64,000 nucleotides of DNA, from NCBI RefSeq assembly GCF_000380335.1, contig NC_021149.1, positions 186,001 to 250,000 of the forward strand, read 5' to 3'. The DNA comes from Azotobacter vinelandii CA (GTDB taxonomy: Bacteria > Pseudomonadota > Gammaproteobacteria > Pseudomonadales > Pseudomonadaceae). The notes under the pieces were generated by a model. That model did no database searches and was not told where the DNA came from. It worked only from the letters and a program-made list of their open reading frames with translations. Below are positions 38,613 through 47,728 of this stretch, one piece after another (the first letter of the stretch is position 1; every line of letters begins with the position of its first letter). Position numbers and translations under genes: made by a program.

Positions 38613-39048
38613 GCTCGCTCCTATCAGAATGATCGAAAGAAGGTTGTTGATCGCGATTGGCGGAAGATTCACGGGCGCTCACCTCGTCCTCGAGTTGTCG
38701 ATAAATGTCGATCTTCCCGTCGAGCGCTGCCAGGGACCGGCCCAGTTCGTCGAGTCGCCGCGCGACCGCTTGCCGATGCTCCTCGAGCAGTTGCCGCCGC
38801 GCGGCCAGGGTGGTTTCGCCCTGCCGGCGCAGTTCGGCATAGCGCTGCATCCGCCGGATCGGCATGCCGGTGCTCCTCAGTCGCAGCAGGAATTCGATCC
38901 AGAGCAGGTCCTTCTCGACGAAGACCCGGTGTCCGCTGCTGTCGCGGCCCACGGGGTCGAGCAGGCCGATGCGCTCGTAGTAGCGAAGCGTGTGCGCGCT
39001 CAGGCCGAAACGGGCCGCTAGCTGCGAGATGGTCAGGTATTTGCTCAT
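38578..39048 (-). CDS. MerR-family transcriptional regulator
   Basis: The 156-residue protein has an N-terminal MerR winged helix (YLTISQLAARFGLSAHTLRYYERIGLL) and a coiled-coil dimerisation helix. The C-terminus has no conserved Cys metal site, so it is probably of the stress/aldehyde type (AdhR/NmlR-like). Its 3' end overlaps the start of the CMD gene, indicating one operon; it is likely to control it. Confidence 0.87.
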   Translation of the reverse strand: MSKYLTISQLAARFGLSAHTLRYYERIGLLDPVGRDSSGHRVFVEKDLLWIEFLLRLRSTGMPIRRMQRYAELRRQGETTLAARRQLLEEHRQAVARRLDELGRSLAALDGKIDIYRQLEDEVSARESSANRDQQPSFDHSDRSEHDRHGQPNARK

Positions 39049-39263
39049 GGGAGGAGCCTAGAGGTTCGAGTGCGCTCCAAGTCAAGGGCTCCTGCGGGCC
39101 CGGACCGGGCTCCGGTTCGGCGCGCTGCGCAGTTCGAAGCAGAACTCTCGTTCCAACTCGGGGTCGCATAAGACGTGCCTTCGAGCGTTTCGGTCGGGCC
39201 TGCCCCGCCGGTTCCGGCCGCTCGATCGCCGTATCGCCTTTTCCGATAGAGGGTTGCCTGACC

Positions 39264-39695
39264 ATGAAACGCTGTATGACCAGGGTAATGCTCGTTGGCC
39301 TGTTCGCTTTCTTCGCCGTGGGCCAGGCCTCGGCGAGCCTGCAGGAGCGCAATGCCGGCGCCGCGGCCGGCGTCACCGAGCCGAGGGGAGGCAATCCATG
39401 GGCGGCTAGCGCCGCCGCCGTGGGCACGAATGGCCATTTGCTCGCCCACGAGAACGATCGTCATCGGCATGACCATCACGATGGGCACCATCGCCACGAC
39501 GGGTACCACGAACGCTACCGGATCGCCGAGCGTTACCACGATCATGGACGGGCGCATCGGGAGGCGGCAATTCGGCGCCACAGGGCCATGGAGCGGCGCC
39601 GGGCCATCGAACGCCACAGGGAGGCCCACTTCCGTGAAGAGGCCTATCACCACCATCACGACCACCATGAGGTGTTCGAGCACGCCGGTCGCTGA
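39264..39695 (+). CDS. Exported histidine-rich protein, possible metal buffer
   Basis: The 143-residue precursor has a signal peptide (MKRCMTRVMLVGLFAFFAVGQASA), a low-complexity alanine-rich linker and, from about residue 62, a tail packed with His (ENDRHRHDHHDGHHRHDGYHERY, and HHHHDHHEVFEH at the end). Such His density binds Ni, Zn, Cu or Co. It has no known domain. It is divergent from the merR-CMD operon. Confidence 0.65.
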   Translation: MKRCMTRVMLVGLFAFFAVGQASASLQERNAGAAAGVTEPRGGNPWAASAAAVGTNGHLLAHENDRHRHDHHDGHHRHDGYHERYRIAERYHDHGRAHREAAIRRHRAMERRRAIERHREAHFREEAYHHHHDHHEVFEHAGR

Positions 39696-39756
39696 GTCGG
39701 CGCGATCGCCGGGGCGGCGGACCGGCCGCCCCGCTTTCGCCGATGCCGCCTTGCCG

Positions 39757-39776
39757 ATGCCCGCCTCGGCGGGCAT
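39757..39776. terminator. Hairpin between convergent His-rich and hydrolase genes
   Basis: ATGCCCGC and GCGGGCAT form an 8-bp stem with a CTCG loop, followed on the plus strand by TGCCTTGTCC. It is nearly the same as the hairpin after csbD. Confidence 0.55.
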
Positions 39777-39794
39777 TGCCTTGTCCGGGGTCTT

Positions 39795-40619
39795 TCAGCC
39801 CTCGATGACGAAGCGCAGCAGTTCGTGGTTGAAGCGCTCGACCTCGATCTGCGCCAGACCGTGCGAACCGCCCGGATAGACGCTCAGGACGGCGTTCGGC
39901 ACCAACTGCGCGGCGCGCCTGGCCGAGGCCTCGATCGGCACGATCTGGTCGTCGTCGCCGTGCACGATCAAGGTCGGCACGTCGATCTTTTTCAGGTCTT
40001 CGCTGAAATCGGTTTCGGAGAACTGCGCGATGCAGTCGTGGACCGGCTTGATCCCGGCGTTCATGCCCTGTAGCCAGAAAGCGTCGCGCAGTCCCTCGGA
40101 AACCTTCGCGCCGGGGCGGTTGAAGCCGTAGAAGCTGGCCGGCAGTTCCTTGAAGAATTGCGCGCGGTTCTCCTGCACGCTCCGGCGGATACCGTCGAAC
40201 ACCTCCTTCGGCACCCCGTCGGGGTTGCCGGGGGTCTTCAGCATCAGCGGCGTCACCGCACCCAGCAGCACCACCTTGGCGATCCGCGCCGTGCCGTGCC
40301 GGCCGATATAGCGGGCCACCTCGCCGCCGCCGGTGGAGTGGCCGACCAGCACGGCGTCGCGCAGATCCAGCGCCTCCAGCAACTGCGCCAGATCGTCGGC
40401 GTACTGGTCCATGGTGTTGCCGTCCCAGGTCTGCTCCGAACGGCCGTGGCCGCGGCGGTCGTGGGCGATCACCCGGTAGCCGCGCGGGCCGAGGAACAGC
40501 ATCTGGGCATCCCAGGCATCGGCGCAGAGCGGCCAGCCGTGGGAGAAGACGATCGGCTGGCCCGATCCCCAGTCCTTGTAGAAGAGGGTGGTGCCGTCTT
40601 GGAGCGTCAGCGTGGACAT
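39795..40619 (-). CDS. Alpha/beta hydrolase, non-haem haloperoxidase/esterase type
   Basis: The 274-residue protein has the alpha/beta hydrolase elements: oxyanion HGWP, nucleophile elbow GHSTGG (Ser95), acid in HGDDDQIVP and His253 in GGSHG. The nearest recognisable class is the cofactor-free chloroperoxidase/perhydrolase and esterase group. No signal peptide is seen; it is cytoplasmic. The start ATG at 40619 gives the family N-terminus [18 protein letters not shown]. It is transcribed away from the AsmA gene. Confidence 0.88.
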   Translation of the reverse strand: MSTLTLQDGTTLFYKDWGSGQPIVFSHGWPLCADAWDAQMLFLGPRGYRVIAHDRRGHGRSEQTWDGNTMDQYADDLAQLLEALDLRDAVLVGHSTGGGEVARYIGRHGTARIAKVVLLGAVTPLMLKTPGNPDGVPKEVFDGIRRSVQENRAQFFKELPASFYGFNRPGAKVSEGLRDAFWLQGMNAGIKPVHDCIAQFSETDFSEDLKKIDVPTLIVHGDDDQIVPIEASARRAAQLVPNAVLSVYPGGSHGLAQIEVERFNHELLRFVIEG

Positions 40620-40812
40620 GCGCGGATTTCCTCGTATGGGCCGTGATGGCGGCGGGACCGGAGGCTGCTCCCGGCCCGCCCTATCGATTACGACTTTGCC
40701 GCCGGGCGTTAGTGCCGGCCGGGACCGCTCATCGTTGCCGCAGGAGTCATCGCCGCGTTTCGCCAGTCGATAGGAAAAGCGCTGCCCGCGGGGACGGCAG
40801 CCGGAGAACGAT

Positions 40813-42846
40813 ATGACGCGTAGCGGAAAGATCCTCGTCTGGGCGCTCGGCGGTCTGGCGGCACTGATCGCCATTCTCGTCGTGCTCGTCGCGACCTTCG
40901 ACTGGAACCGGCTCAAGCCGCGGATCAACGCCCAGGTCTCCGAAGCCCTGAAGCGTCCCTTCGCCATCGAGGGCGACCTGGCGGTGAACTGGCGGCGCCC
41001 GGCGGAGGAGTCCGGCTGGCTGCCCTGGCCGCGGATCAGCGCCGAAGCGCTGCGCCTGGGCAATCCGGACTGGGCCGAAGGCGAGCGCTTCGTCAGCCTC
41101 GAACGGGTCGAACTGAGCCTGTCGCCGCTGGCCCTGCTCGGCAGGACCGTGCGTATTCCGCAGATCACGCTGGGCGGGCCGGAGGCCAGCCTCCAGCGCC
41201 TGGCCGACGGCCGCGCCAACTGGACTTTCGAGCAGGGCGACGAGGCCGAAGACAAGAAGCCCTCGCCCTGGACCCTCGATATCGGCACCGTCCAGTTCGA
41301 CCGGGCCCTGGTGCGTCTGGACGACCGGGTGCTCAAGGCCGACCTGCAGGTGGAGGTCACGCCTCTCGGCGCGCCGATCCCTTTCGAGCAGATCGTCGGC
41401 GAGGCGCAGGCCGGGCGCGCCGCCCGTGGCGGCGGCCGGCCCCAGGACTACGCCTTCGCCTGGAAGGCGCAGGGCCGCTACCAGGGCCAGCCGCTCTCCG
41501 GCGAGGGCAAGGTCGGCGGGCTCCTGGCCCTGCAGGACAGCGAATTGCCGTTCCCCGTGCAGGTCGACCTGCGCGCCGGGAAGAGCCGCCTGCGCGCCGA
41601 GGGCACCCTGGTCTCGCCACGCACGCTCAGCGTCCTGGATCTGCGCCTGCGCCTGTCGGGCGACAGCCTCGCCGACCTGCATCCGCTGATCGGCGTGACC
41701 CTGCCGGATACCGCGGCCTATTCCACCGAGGGGCGGCTGAGCGCCGACCTGCGCGCCGCGGACGGCGCCGAGTACCGCTATCGCGACTTCAGCGGCAAGA
41801 TCGGCGACAGCGACATCCACGGCAACCTCGCCTACGTGGCGGGCAAGCCACGGCCCAAACTGTCCGGCGAACTGACCTCCAACCAGTTGCTGTTCCGCGA
41901 CCTCGGCCCGCTGATCGGTGCCGACACCGGGACCAAACGCGAGGAGTCCGGGCAGCCGCCGGACAAGGCCCTGCCGGTGGAGGAGTTCCGCACCGAGCGC
42001 TGGCGCGACATGGACGCCGACGTGCGCTTCGAGGGCAAGCGCATCGTCCGGAGCAAGGAGTTGCCGATCACCGATCTGTCCGTCCAGGTGCATCTCGAGA
42101 ACGGCAGGCTGCGCCTCGAACCGCTGCGCCTGGGCGTCGCCGGCGGACGCCTGGATACCGCGATCGCCCTCGACGGCCGGCGGACGCCGCTGGACGGCCA
42201 GGCCCGGGTGAGCATCCGCGGCCTCGAACTCAAGCGCCTGTTCCCCACCGTCGAGACCATGCGCGACAGCCTCGGCGAGCTGAACGGCGACGCCAACCTG
42301 AGAGGCACCGGCAACTCGGTGGCCGCCCTGCTCGGCTCGGTCGGCGGCGAACTGAAGCTTCTGGTCGACGACGGCACCATCAGCCGGGCGCTGATGGAAC
42401 TCGCCGGACTGAATGTCGGCAGCTACGTCGTCGAACGCCTGTTCGGCGACGAGGAGGTCCCGATCAACTGTGCGGCGGCCGACGTCGGCTTCAAGAACGG
42501 CCTGGCGACCCCGCGGCTGTTCGTCTTCGACACGGAAAACGCGGTGATCAATATCGACGGCTCGGTCGACTTCAAGAGCGAGGCGATGGATCTCGACATC
42601 GTGCCCAAGTCCAAGGGGGTGCGGATCATCTCGCTGCGCTCGCCGCTGTACGTGCGCGGCACCTTCAAGAACCCCGATCCGGGGGTGCATGCCGAAGGCC
42701 TGATCGCGCGCGGTGCCGGCATGGCGGTTCTCGGCGCCGCCGTCGCTCCGGTGGCCGGCCTGCTCGCGCTCGTCGCGCCGAGTAGCGGAGAGCCGAACAA
42801 GTGCGGACCCCTGCTGGAGCGGATGAAGGCCGGCCGGGCGGATTGA
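40813..42846 (+). CDS. AsmA-family protein
   Basis: The 677-residue protein has one N-terminal membrane segment (about 8-28) and a long periplasmic region with AsmA-type repeats: [23 protein letters not shown] near residue 100 and a conserved AsmA_2 C-terminus ([44 protein letters not shown]). These proteins form bridge-like structures that help phospholipid transport and outer-membrane homeostasis. It appears to be a single gene. Confidence 0.9.
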   Translation: MTRSGKILVWALGGLAALIAILVVLVATFDWNRLKPRINAQVSEALKRPFAIEGDLAVNWRRPAEESGWLPWPRISAEALRLGNPDWAEGERFVSLERVELSLSPLALLGRTVRIPQITLGGPEASLQRLADGRANWTFEQGDEAEDKKPSPWTLDIGTVQFDRALVRLDDRVLKADLQVEVTPLGAPIPFEQIVGEAQAGRAARGGGRPQDYAFAWKAQGRYQGQPLSGEGKVGGLLALQDSELPFPVQVDLRAGKSRLRAEGTLVSPRTLSVLDLRLRLSGDSLADLHPLIGVTLPDTAAYSTEGRLSADLRAADGAEYRYRDFSGKIGDSDIHGNLAYVAGKPRPKLSGELTSNQLLFRDLGPLIGADTGTKREESGQPPDKALPVEEFRTERWRDMDADVRFEGKRIVRSKELPITDLSVQVHLENGRLRLEPLRLGVAGGRLDTAIALDGRRTPLDGQARVSIRGLELKRLFPTVETMRDSLGELNGDANLRGTGNSVAALLGSVGGELKLLVDDGTISRALMELAGLNVGSYVVERLFGDEEVPINCAAADVGFKNGLATPRLFVFDTENAVINIDGSVDFKSEAMDLDIVPKSKGVRIISLRSPLYVRGTFKNPDPGVHAEGLIARGAGMAVLGAAVAPVAGLLALVAPSSGEPNKCGPLLERMKAGRAD

Positions 42847-42955
42847 GGGCCGCCGTCTTCTTGCCTCTCCCCGAGGGCGAGGGGGGCGGGTTCTCGCCAT
42901 CTTCCCCGGCGCGATTGCGCGCTCTCTGCACTGATTTGCCGGAGCTCCGCTCTCT

Positions 42956-42979
42956 CCCCTCTCCCTTCAGGGAGAGGGG
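42956..42979. repeat. Pseudomonad-type GGGAGAGGGG hairpin
   Basis: CCCCTCTCCC and GGGAGAGGGG form a perfect 10-bp stem with a TTCA loop. Purine/pyrimidine-rich flanks (CTCCCCGAGGGCGAGG at 42868) make a second imperfect dyad. It may end both the AsmA and the GCS2-like genes, which are convergent. Confidence 0.7.
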
Positions 42980-43019
42980 CCGGGGGAGAGGGTGCCATCG
43001 GCCCAGCGGCAGTGATGGC

Positions 43020-44150
43020 TCAGCAGGCCGCCGCCCGCGGCAGAGTGTCGGCCAGCCCGCCCGGATGGAACAGTCGATCGTTGGCGAGCAGGTCGTGGGC
43101 CGGCGTGCTGCGGCTCGACAGCAGCCGCGCCAGGGGCGCGAGGCCGGCGACGGCGGTCTCGTTGCCGGCGCGGTCGAGGGCCTCGGCGGCGGCGTACAGG
43201 GCGGCGCGGGCGCCGTTGCGGATCTCGGCATCGTCGAAGGCGTGCAGCGCGGCGCGCCGGTACAGCGCCACGTCCGGGGTTTCGCTGCGCCCGCGCAGGT
43301 TGTTCGCCAGGCAGATGCCGGTCAGCAGGTGGCAGCAGGCGGCGAGCAGTTCCACCGAGGGCATGGCGTCGAAGGCCTTGAACTCGATGCGTCCGGCCTC
43401 CCGCGCCAGCCGCGCCGGGCGCAGCAGCGGCGAGCGTTCGGCCTGCTCGGCGTACTCTTCGAGGCCGAGGAACAGCTTGACCGCCGGGCGCTGCTCGCAG
43501 CGCAGCCAGGTGCGCCGCGACCAGCCGTGCCAGGGCTGGCCGGCGCAGTATGGCGAGCTGAAGCTGAAGGGCACGATGTAGGGCGCGTAGTAGTTGAGCT
43601 TGCGCGCGGCGTCGAGGTTGCGCCGGGTGCTCCAGTCGGGCAGCGACAGGTTGAGGTCCGGGCCGTAGGTCAGCATCGACAGCTCCATGCCCTCGTACTC
43701 GCGGTCGCCGGCACGCAGGCGCCGTTCGAAGGCGTTGAGCGGCGGCTGGTAGCCGTACCGGGTGCGCAGCGGGTCGAAGCCGGCGATGGCCAGGCCCAGG
43801 CCGTCGCGTTCGAGGCGCGCGGCGAGCTGGCGCTCGATGTCGAGCAGACAGTCGATCGCGACCGCGACGCTCGGGCGCGGCGGGGTGCGGATTTCCACGC
43901 CCTTGGCGACGAAGCCGACGAGGCGCCCCTCCAGGTCGAAGCGCTCGTCGCCTTCCAGATACCAGTAGCCGTTGCGGATACCCAGGTCGCCCTCGGCCAG
44001 CTCCGGGTCGCCGAGGCCGGGCTTGTCGGCCAGCAGCTCGGCGAGCCGGGGGACGTCCAGGGCGTGGATGTCGCGCAGGCGCCCGGCCTGCGGGCCACGG
44101 GTATCGACCAGCAGGTATTCGAATTCGATGCCGTAGTGCACCGCCGGCAT
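43020..44150 (-). CDS. GCS2-like carboxylate-amine (gamma-glutamyl) ligase
   Basis: The 376-residue protein begins MPAVHYGIEFEYLLVD, the GCS2 start motif with the metal-binding Glu. It continues with a GVEIRTPPRPS element and PYIVPFSFSSPY. This matches the glutamate-cysteine ligase type 2/YbdK superfamily, whose members make an ATP-dependent amide bond between a carboxylate and an amine, often gamma-glutamyl. It is the last gene of a five-gene operon, four bases after the nitroreductase gene. The substrates are unknown; housekeeping glutathione synthesis uses a different enzyme in this lineage. Confidence 0.75.
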   Translation of the reverse strand: MPAVHYGIEFEYLLVDTRGPQAGRLRDIHALDVPRLAELLADKPGLGDPELAEGDLGIRNGYWYLEGDERFDLEGRLVGFVAKGVEIRTPPRPSVAVAIDCLLDIERQLAARLERDGLGLAIAGFDPLRTRYGYQPPLNAFERRLRAGDREYEGMELSMLTYGPDLNLSLPDWSTRRNLDAARKLNYYAPYIVPFSFSSPYCAGQPWHGWSRRTWLRCEQRPAVKLFLGLEEYAEQAERSPLLRPARLAREAGRIEFKAFDAMPSVELLAACCHLLTGICLANNLRGRSETPDVALYRRAALHAFDDAEIRNGARAALYAAAEALDRAGNETAVAGLAPLARLLSSRSTPAHDLLANDRLFHPGGLADTLPRAAAC

Positions 44151-44154
44151 CGGC

Positions 44155-44739
44155 TTAGATCCAGCGGAGGAAGTCGTAGGGGTCTGGCACAGCCTCATTC
44201 GTTGTCTCCTCGGCGTGTTGCGGCGTTCCCAGATACAGGAAGCCGACGATCTGCTCGTTTTCGCCCAGTCCCAGTTCGCGGTGGAAGCCACGGTCGTACA
44301 TCAGCCAGCCCGAGCGCCACAGGCCACCGTAGCCGAGGGCACGGGCGGCCAGTTGCATGGCCAGCACGGTGCTGGCGGCGCACAGTTGCTGGTCGAACAG
44401 CGGTACCACCTTGCTCGGCCGCGGGCTGGCCACCACGGTGATCACCAGCGGCGCGCGATGCGGCATGCGCGGGGTGCGAGCGATTTCCGCCTCGCTCCGC
44501 CCGGCGGCGACGGCGGCGCGCTGCATGGCCTGGCCCAGGCGGTCCAGGCCCTCGTCGCGGGCGGCGAGGAAGCGGTACGGGCGCAGGCGCTGGAAGTCCG
44601 GCACGCGCAGGGCGGCACGCAGGATCAGCGCCAGCTCCGCGTCGTCCGGCCCCGGCGCGCGCACGCTGTGGCAGGAGCGGCGGTTGAGCAGCAGGTCCAG
44701 GGCCGAATCCGGCGCGGGAGTCGGGATCATTCCGCCCAT
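44155..44739 (-). CDS. Nitroreductase-fold flavoprotein
   Basis: The 194-residue protein has the nitroreductase pattern: LLNRRSCHSVRAPGPDDAEL (FMN phosphate-binding Arg-Arg), LRVPDFQRLRPYRFL and LAARALGYGGLWRSGW. Such flavoproteins reduce nitro groups or act in cofactor biosynthesis (BluB- and FbiB-type). The ATG at 44739 has GAGGAG 8 bases before it and overlaps the ABC gene end by 13 bases; an in-frame ATG at 44730 is an alternative. It lies between the ABC and ligase genes of the cluster, so its flavin chemistry is probably part of the same pathway. Confidence 0.8.
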   Translation of the reverse strand: MGGMIPTPAPDSALDLLLNRRSCHSVRAPGPDDAELALILRAALRVPDFQRLRPYRFLAARDEGLDRLGQAMQRAAVAAGRSEAEIARTPRMPHRAPLVITVVASPRPSKVVPLFDQQLCAASTVLAMQLAARALGYGGLWRSGWLMYDRGFHRELGLGENEQIVGFLYLGTPQHAEETTNEAVPDPYDFLRWI

Positions 44740-45734
44740 GTCAGTGTCTCCTCGATGCGCAGGCCGGCGCGCAGTCGTTCGCGGATGCCCATCAGGGTAG
44801 CGTCCAGGCGCTCGATGCGCTCCAGGTTGCGCCGCTCGGCCGCGCTGGTGTCGAGCACCTCGGCGATGCCGCCGTTGCGGATCACCAGCCGCCGCGCGCC
44901 GCGTAGCGCGAGCAGCGGGTCGTGGGTGGAAATCAGCACGATCTTGGCGCCGCCGACCAGCAGGTCCAGCGCACGCTTGCGGTCGACCCCGGCGTTCTCG
45001 ATCTCGTCGATCAGCACCACCGGCGAGGCCGACAGCAGCGCCGCATCGGCGATCATCAGGGCGCGCGTCTGGCCGCCGGAAAGCTGGGTGACGGAGGTGT
45101 CGGCGGCGAACTTCTCGCCGGTCAGGGCGTTGGCGCAGGCGATCACGGTGAGCGCCATGCCTTCCGGGTCGGCGACCATCCGGCAGCGGGCGTGCATTTC
45201 GATCAGCTCGCGCACGCTCAGGTCGACGACGAAATTCATGTTCTGCGAGAGCTGTGCGACCAGCTTGCGGTCCGGCGCGTAGCGCCGTTCCGCGGGCGGC
45301 TCGGCGCCGTTGACCAGCACCCGGCGTCCGGTCGGCGTGTCGCCCTGGGCCAGGCATTCGATGTCGGCGAGCAGGCGGCTCTTGCCCGAGCCGGTCGGAC
45401 CGACGATGCAGACGATCTCGCCGGCGTGGAAGACCAGTTCCCGGTTCTCGGCGTGCCCCTGCTTGTCGCGCCCGCCGAGCAGCGTGAGGCTGTCGATCCG
45501 CTCATCGGTGGCCTCGGCCAGGGCGCGCACCTCGGCGACCAGCCGTTCCAAGTGATCGAGTAACTGCTCGCGCTGCATGCCGGCGTCGAACAGCGCCTCG
45601 TCGGGCAGCCCGGCCAGCCACTGGCCGACGCTGGCGCCGGGCGCGGCGGGGGGCAGGGCGAGGGCGACGATGAACTCGGCGGCCACCGGGTGGCGTTCCG
45701 GCAGCAGGGCGAAGGGCAGCTCGGCGAGGCTCAT
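44727..45734 (-). CDS. Soluble ABC-family ATPase with extra N-terminal region
   Basis: The 335-residue protein has Walker A GPTGSGKS (112-119), Q-loop QLSQNMNF, signature LSGGQTR (219-225), Walker B VVLIDEIENAG (Glu at 245) and the H-loop His271. The first ~80 residues are an extra domain not seen in simple transporter ATPases. No membrane permease is encoded nearby, so it is likely a soluble ABC ATPase rather than half of an importer. Its start overlaps the GTPase stop in ATGA. Confidence 0.8.
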   Translation of the reverse strand: MSLAELPFALLPERHPVAAEFIVALALPPAAPGASVGQWLAGLPDEALFDAGMQREQLLDHLERLVAEVRALAEATDERIDSLTLLGGRDKQGHAENRELVFHAGEIVCIVGPTGSGKSRLLADIECLAQGDTPTGRRVLVNGAEPPAERRYAPDRKLVAQLSQNMNFVVDLSVRELIEMHARCRMVADPEGMALTVIACANALTGEKFAADTSVTQLSGGQTRALMIADAALLSASPVVLIDEIENAGVDRKRALDLLVGGAKIVLISTHDPLLALRGARRLVIRNGGIAEVLDTSAAERRNLERIERLDATLMGIRERLRAGLRIEETLTWAE

Positions 45735-46435
45735 CGGGAGTCCTCCAGGTCGGCGAAGCGCATCTTCTTCACGTTGCCACGCTGATGTGTCTCGCCGATG
45801 GCGGTCTCGCCGACGCAGTAGGGGCAGACCGCCGCCGGCATCGAGAAGCGCAGGCGGCTGCCGTCCAGATCCGGCGTCGGTGCGGCGGCGCGGATGTGGC
45901 GAACCAGATCGGCGGCGCCCTGGCCGGTGAGACCGTTGCAGAACAGCGCCGGCGCGCCGGGATTGGCCAGGCGCACGTGGAAGGCGAACACCTCGCGCTC
46001 GACCTGGGAAATGATGTCGCCCTTGGTGATCGCCACCAGGTCGGCCAGGCGCAGCATCGGGCCGATCTTCTTCGGCGTGTGCACCCCGGCCAGGGCGTCG
46101 ACCACGCAGATCGCCAGCACGCCTTCGATGTGCGGCGAGCAGCGGTTGCACAGTCCGGCGCTCTCGCCGATCAGCACGTCGAGGCCCTGGCGCCGGCCCC
46201 AGGCCTGGCAGTCGGTGACATTGGAGACGAAGTAGTGGTCCGGGCACAGGGCGCCGGCCAGGCCGACCGCCACCGGGATGCCGTGCCTGGCGTAGAGGTG
46301 CCCGTCGTCGCTGGACAGGGCGTCGAACTTGGCCACGCCGACGGCGAGGCCTTCCTCCCTGAGCAGCTTGGCGACCTGGAGGATGACCGAGGTCTTGCCG
46401 ACCGACGGCGAGCCGGCCACGGTGATCAGTTGCAT
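45731..46435 (-). CDS. Cysteine-rich P-loop GTPase of the CobW/HypB/UreG type
   Basis: The 234-residue protein has Walker A AGSPSVGKTS (7-16), a GESAGLCNRCSPH motif (Cys96, Cys99), a TKGD element (137-140) in the place of NKxD and a C-terminal CPYC (Cys204, Cys207). The sequence after Walker A (LLREEGLAVGVAKFDAL) recalls G3E GTPases such as HypB, UreG and CobW, which insert metals or cofactors. The two Cys pairs suggest a metal or Fe-S binding site. It is the second gene of the operon, overlapping its neighbours by 10 and 4 bases. Confidence 0.75.
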   Translation of the reverse strand: MQLITVAGSPSVGKTSVILQVAKLLREEGLAVGVAKFDALSSDDGHLYARHGIPVAVGLAGALCPDHYFVSNVTDCQAWGRRQGLDVLIGESAGLCNRCSPHIEGVLAICVVDALAGVHTPKKIGPMLRLADLVAITKGDIISQVEREVFAFHVRLANPGAPALFCNGLTGQGAADLVRHIRAAAPTPDLDGSRLRFSMPAAVCPYCVGETAIGETHQRGNVKKMRFADLEDSR

Positions 46436-47487
46436 AGGTGCAGTCCCCTCTGGGCGTGGCCGGCGGCGAAGAACAGTTCGACGGCGCGGCGCTGTTCAGC
46501 GTCGAAGTCGTGACGGCGGAAGAACTCCCAGCCCGGCCACTTCAGCCGCGCTCCCGGCGGGAAGGCGCCCGCCGTCGCCAGGCCGGTCGGCGGATAGCAG
46601 TTGCGGGCGAGCACGGCGCCGAGCCGCGCGCCGTGCAGGTAGTCGACCAGCGGGGCGAGGCGCCGCTCCTGGCCGGGCTTGAGCAGATAGCCGATCGGCA
46701 TGGCCAGTGCGCCGTCCTCCGGCCAGAGCACCGCGGTGCGCTCGCGGCGCGGGCAGAGTTCGGCCTGCAGCCAGGGCAGCACGGCGATGGCGCCGACGTC
46801 CTGGCTGTTCGAGCCGGCCTGGGTCGCGGTGCGCACGTTGTGCTGCAGGTGGCGCACGTTGCCGGCGAAGGCCTCCAGCCCGGCCTGACCGAATTCCAGG
46901 TACAGCATCAGCAGCAGATAGGCGTTGTAGTCCTGGTAGGGCACCTGCGGATTCGGCCGCCAGCCGCCGAAGACGATCTCCCCGGCCCATTGCGGGTCGA
47001 GCAGATCGCTCCACACCCGCGGTGGCTGGCGGCCCTTGAGCCGGCGTTTGTCGACCAGCCAGACGAAGGGGATCACCGAGAACACCCGGAAGACGCCCTG
47101 CGGGTCGGCGAGACCGGCGGCCGCGCAGGCCGGATGCAGTGCGGGCAGGGGACGGGCGTCGGGACCGGGGGCGTAGTGGGTGAGCAGGCCGGGCGACAGG
47201 ATGTCCTGGTAGATGGTCGAGACCAGCATGCCCGGCAGGCGGGCCGGATCGCGCTCGGTCGCCAGGGTGTCGAACGGGCTGTACCACTCGCCGCCGCCCA
47301 GGCAACAGCAGTTCAGGGACTCGCCGCCGGCCGCGCGCTGCGCCGCCAGGGTCTGGTCGATGCCGGCCTTGAACGCCCGGCGCAGCGGAATCGGCATGCG
47401 CCCGAGCAGGTCCAGTCCGCCCAGGGCGTCGGGCGTCGGCAACGCGTGATAGGCGGTGTCGGCGGTGATGTGCTGTGGTGTCGTCAC
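46426..47487 (-). CDS. Substrate-binding-protein-like protein without signal peptide
   Basis: The 353-residue protein shows features of Fe(III)/thiamine-type type-2 substrate-binding proteins (RVWSDLLDPQWAGEIVFGGW, NSQDVGAIAVLPWLQ, VLWPEDGALAMPIGYLLKPG). It lacks any signal peptide and carries a Cys triplet (60-62) and other Cys. It should stay in the cytoplasm, an unusual place for this fold. It starts with GTG at 47487 after a perfect AAGGAGGT five bases upstream, so it is expected to be well translated. It is the first gene of the five-gene operon. Confidence 0.72.
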   Translation of the reverse strand: MTTPQHITADTAYHALPTPDALGGLDLLGRMPIPLRRAFKAGIDQTLAAQRAAGGESLNCCCLGGGEWYSPFDTLATERDPARLPGMLVSTIYQDILSPGLLTHYAPGPDARPLPALHPACAAAGLADPQGVFRVFSVIPFVWLVDKRRLKGRQPPRVWSDLLDPQWAGEIVFGGWRPNPQVPYQDYNAYLLLMLYLEFGQAGLEAFAGNVRHLQHNVRTATQAGSNSQDVGAIAVLPWLQAELCPRRERTAVLWPEDGALAMPIGYLLKPGQERRLAPLVDYLHGARLGAVLARNCYPPTGLATAGAFPPGARLKWPGWEFFRRHDFDAEQRRAVELFFAAGHAQRGLHLCN

Positions 47488-47569
47488 GCTGACCTCCTTC
47501 CGGCGGCTGTTCGGATTTCGCTTCGCTCCAGCTTCGGGCGGGGATTCGGCTCCGTAGCGATGTGCGGAG

Positions 47570-47601
47570 GGCTGGAAAGTCGCGATGCGGGTTTTCCAGC
47601 C
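47570..47601. promoter_or_regulatory. Inverted repeat upstream of the five-gene cluster
   Basis: GGCTGGAAA and TTTCCAGCC are perfect 9-bp complements 14 bases apart. They lie about 83-114 bases upstream of the GTG at 47487, so they could be an operator or leader hairpin. No protein family can be assigned. Confidence 0.45.
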
Positions 47602-47704
47602 GATGAATCGGTTTTAAGCGAGATTCGGGCCAGCCGGCCCGTCAGCGCCCGAGACCGCGTCGGGCCGGTGCCACGGGCGCCCGGCGCGTGGCGGAAACAA
47701 AAGC

Positions 47705-47728
47705 GAAATGTTCTTTGCCGAACATTTC
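47705..47728. promoter_or_regulatory. Perfect dyad GAAATGTTC-N6-GAACATTTC
   Basis: Two perfect 9-bp arms around TTTGCC form a 24-bp dyad, far above chance in GC-rich DNA. It lies between the five-gene cluster (start 47487) and the small gene at 47873, which are divergent. It looks like an operator for one or both. Confidence 0.55.

Noticed and set aside
44155-45357. Longer start for the nitroreductase gene running far into the ABC gene
   Set aside because: The extra residues are Arg/Pro-rich shadow sequence; GAGGAG before the ATG at 44739 and the family N-terminus fix the start.
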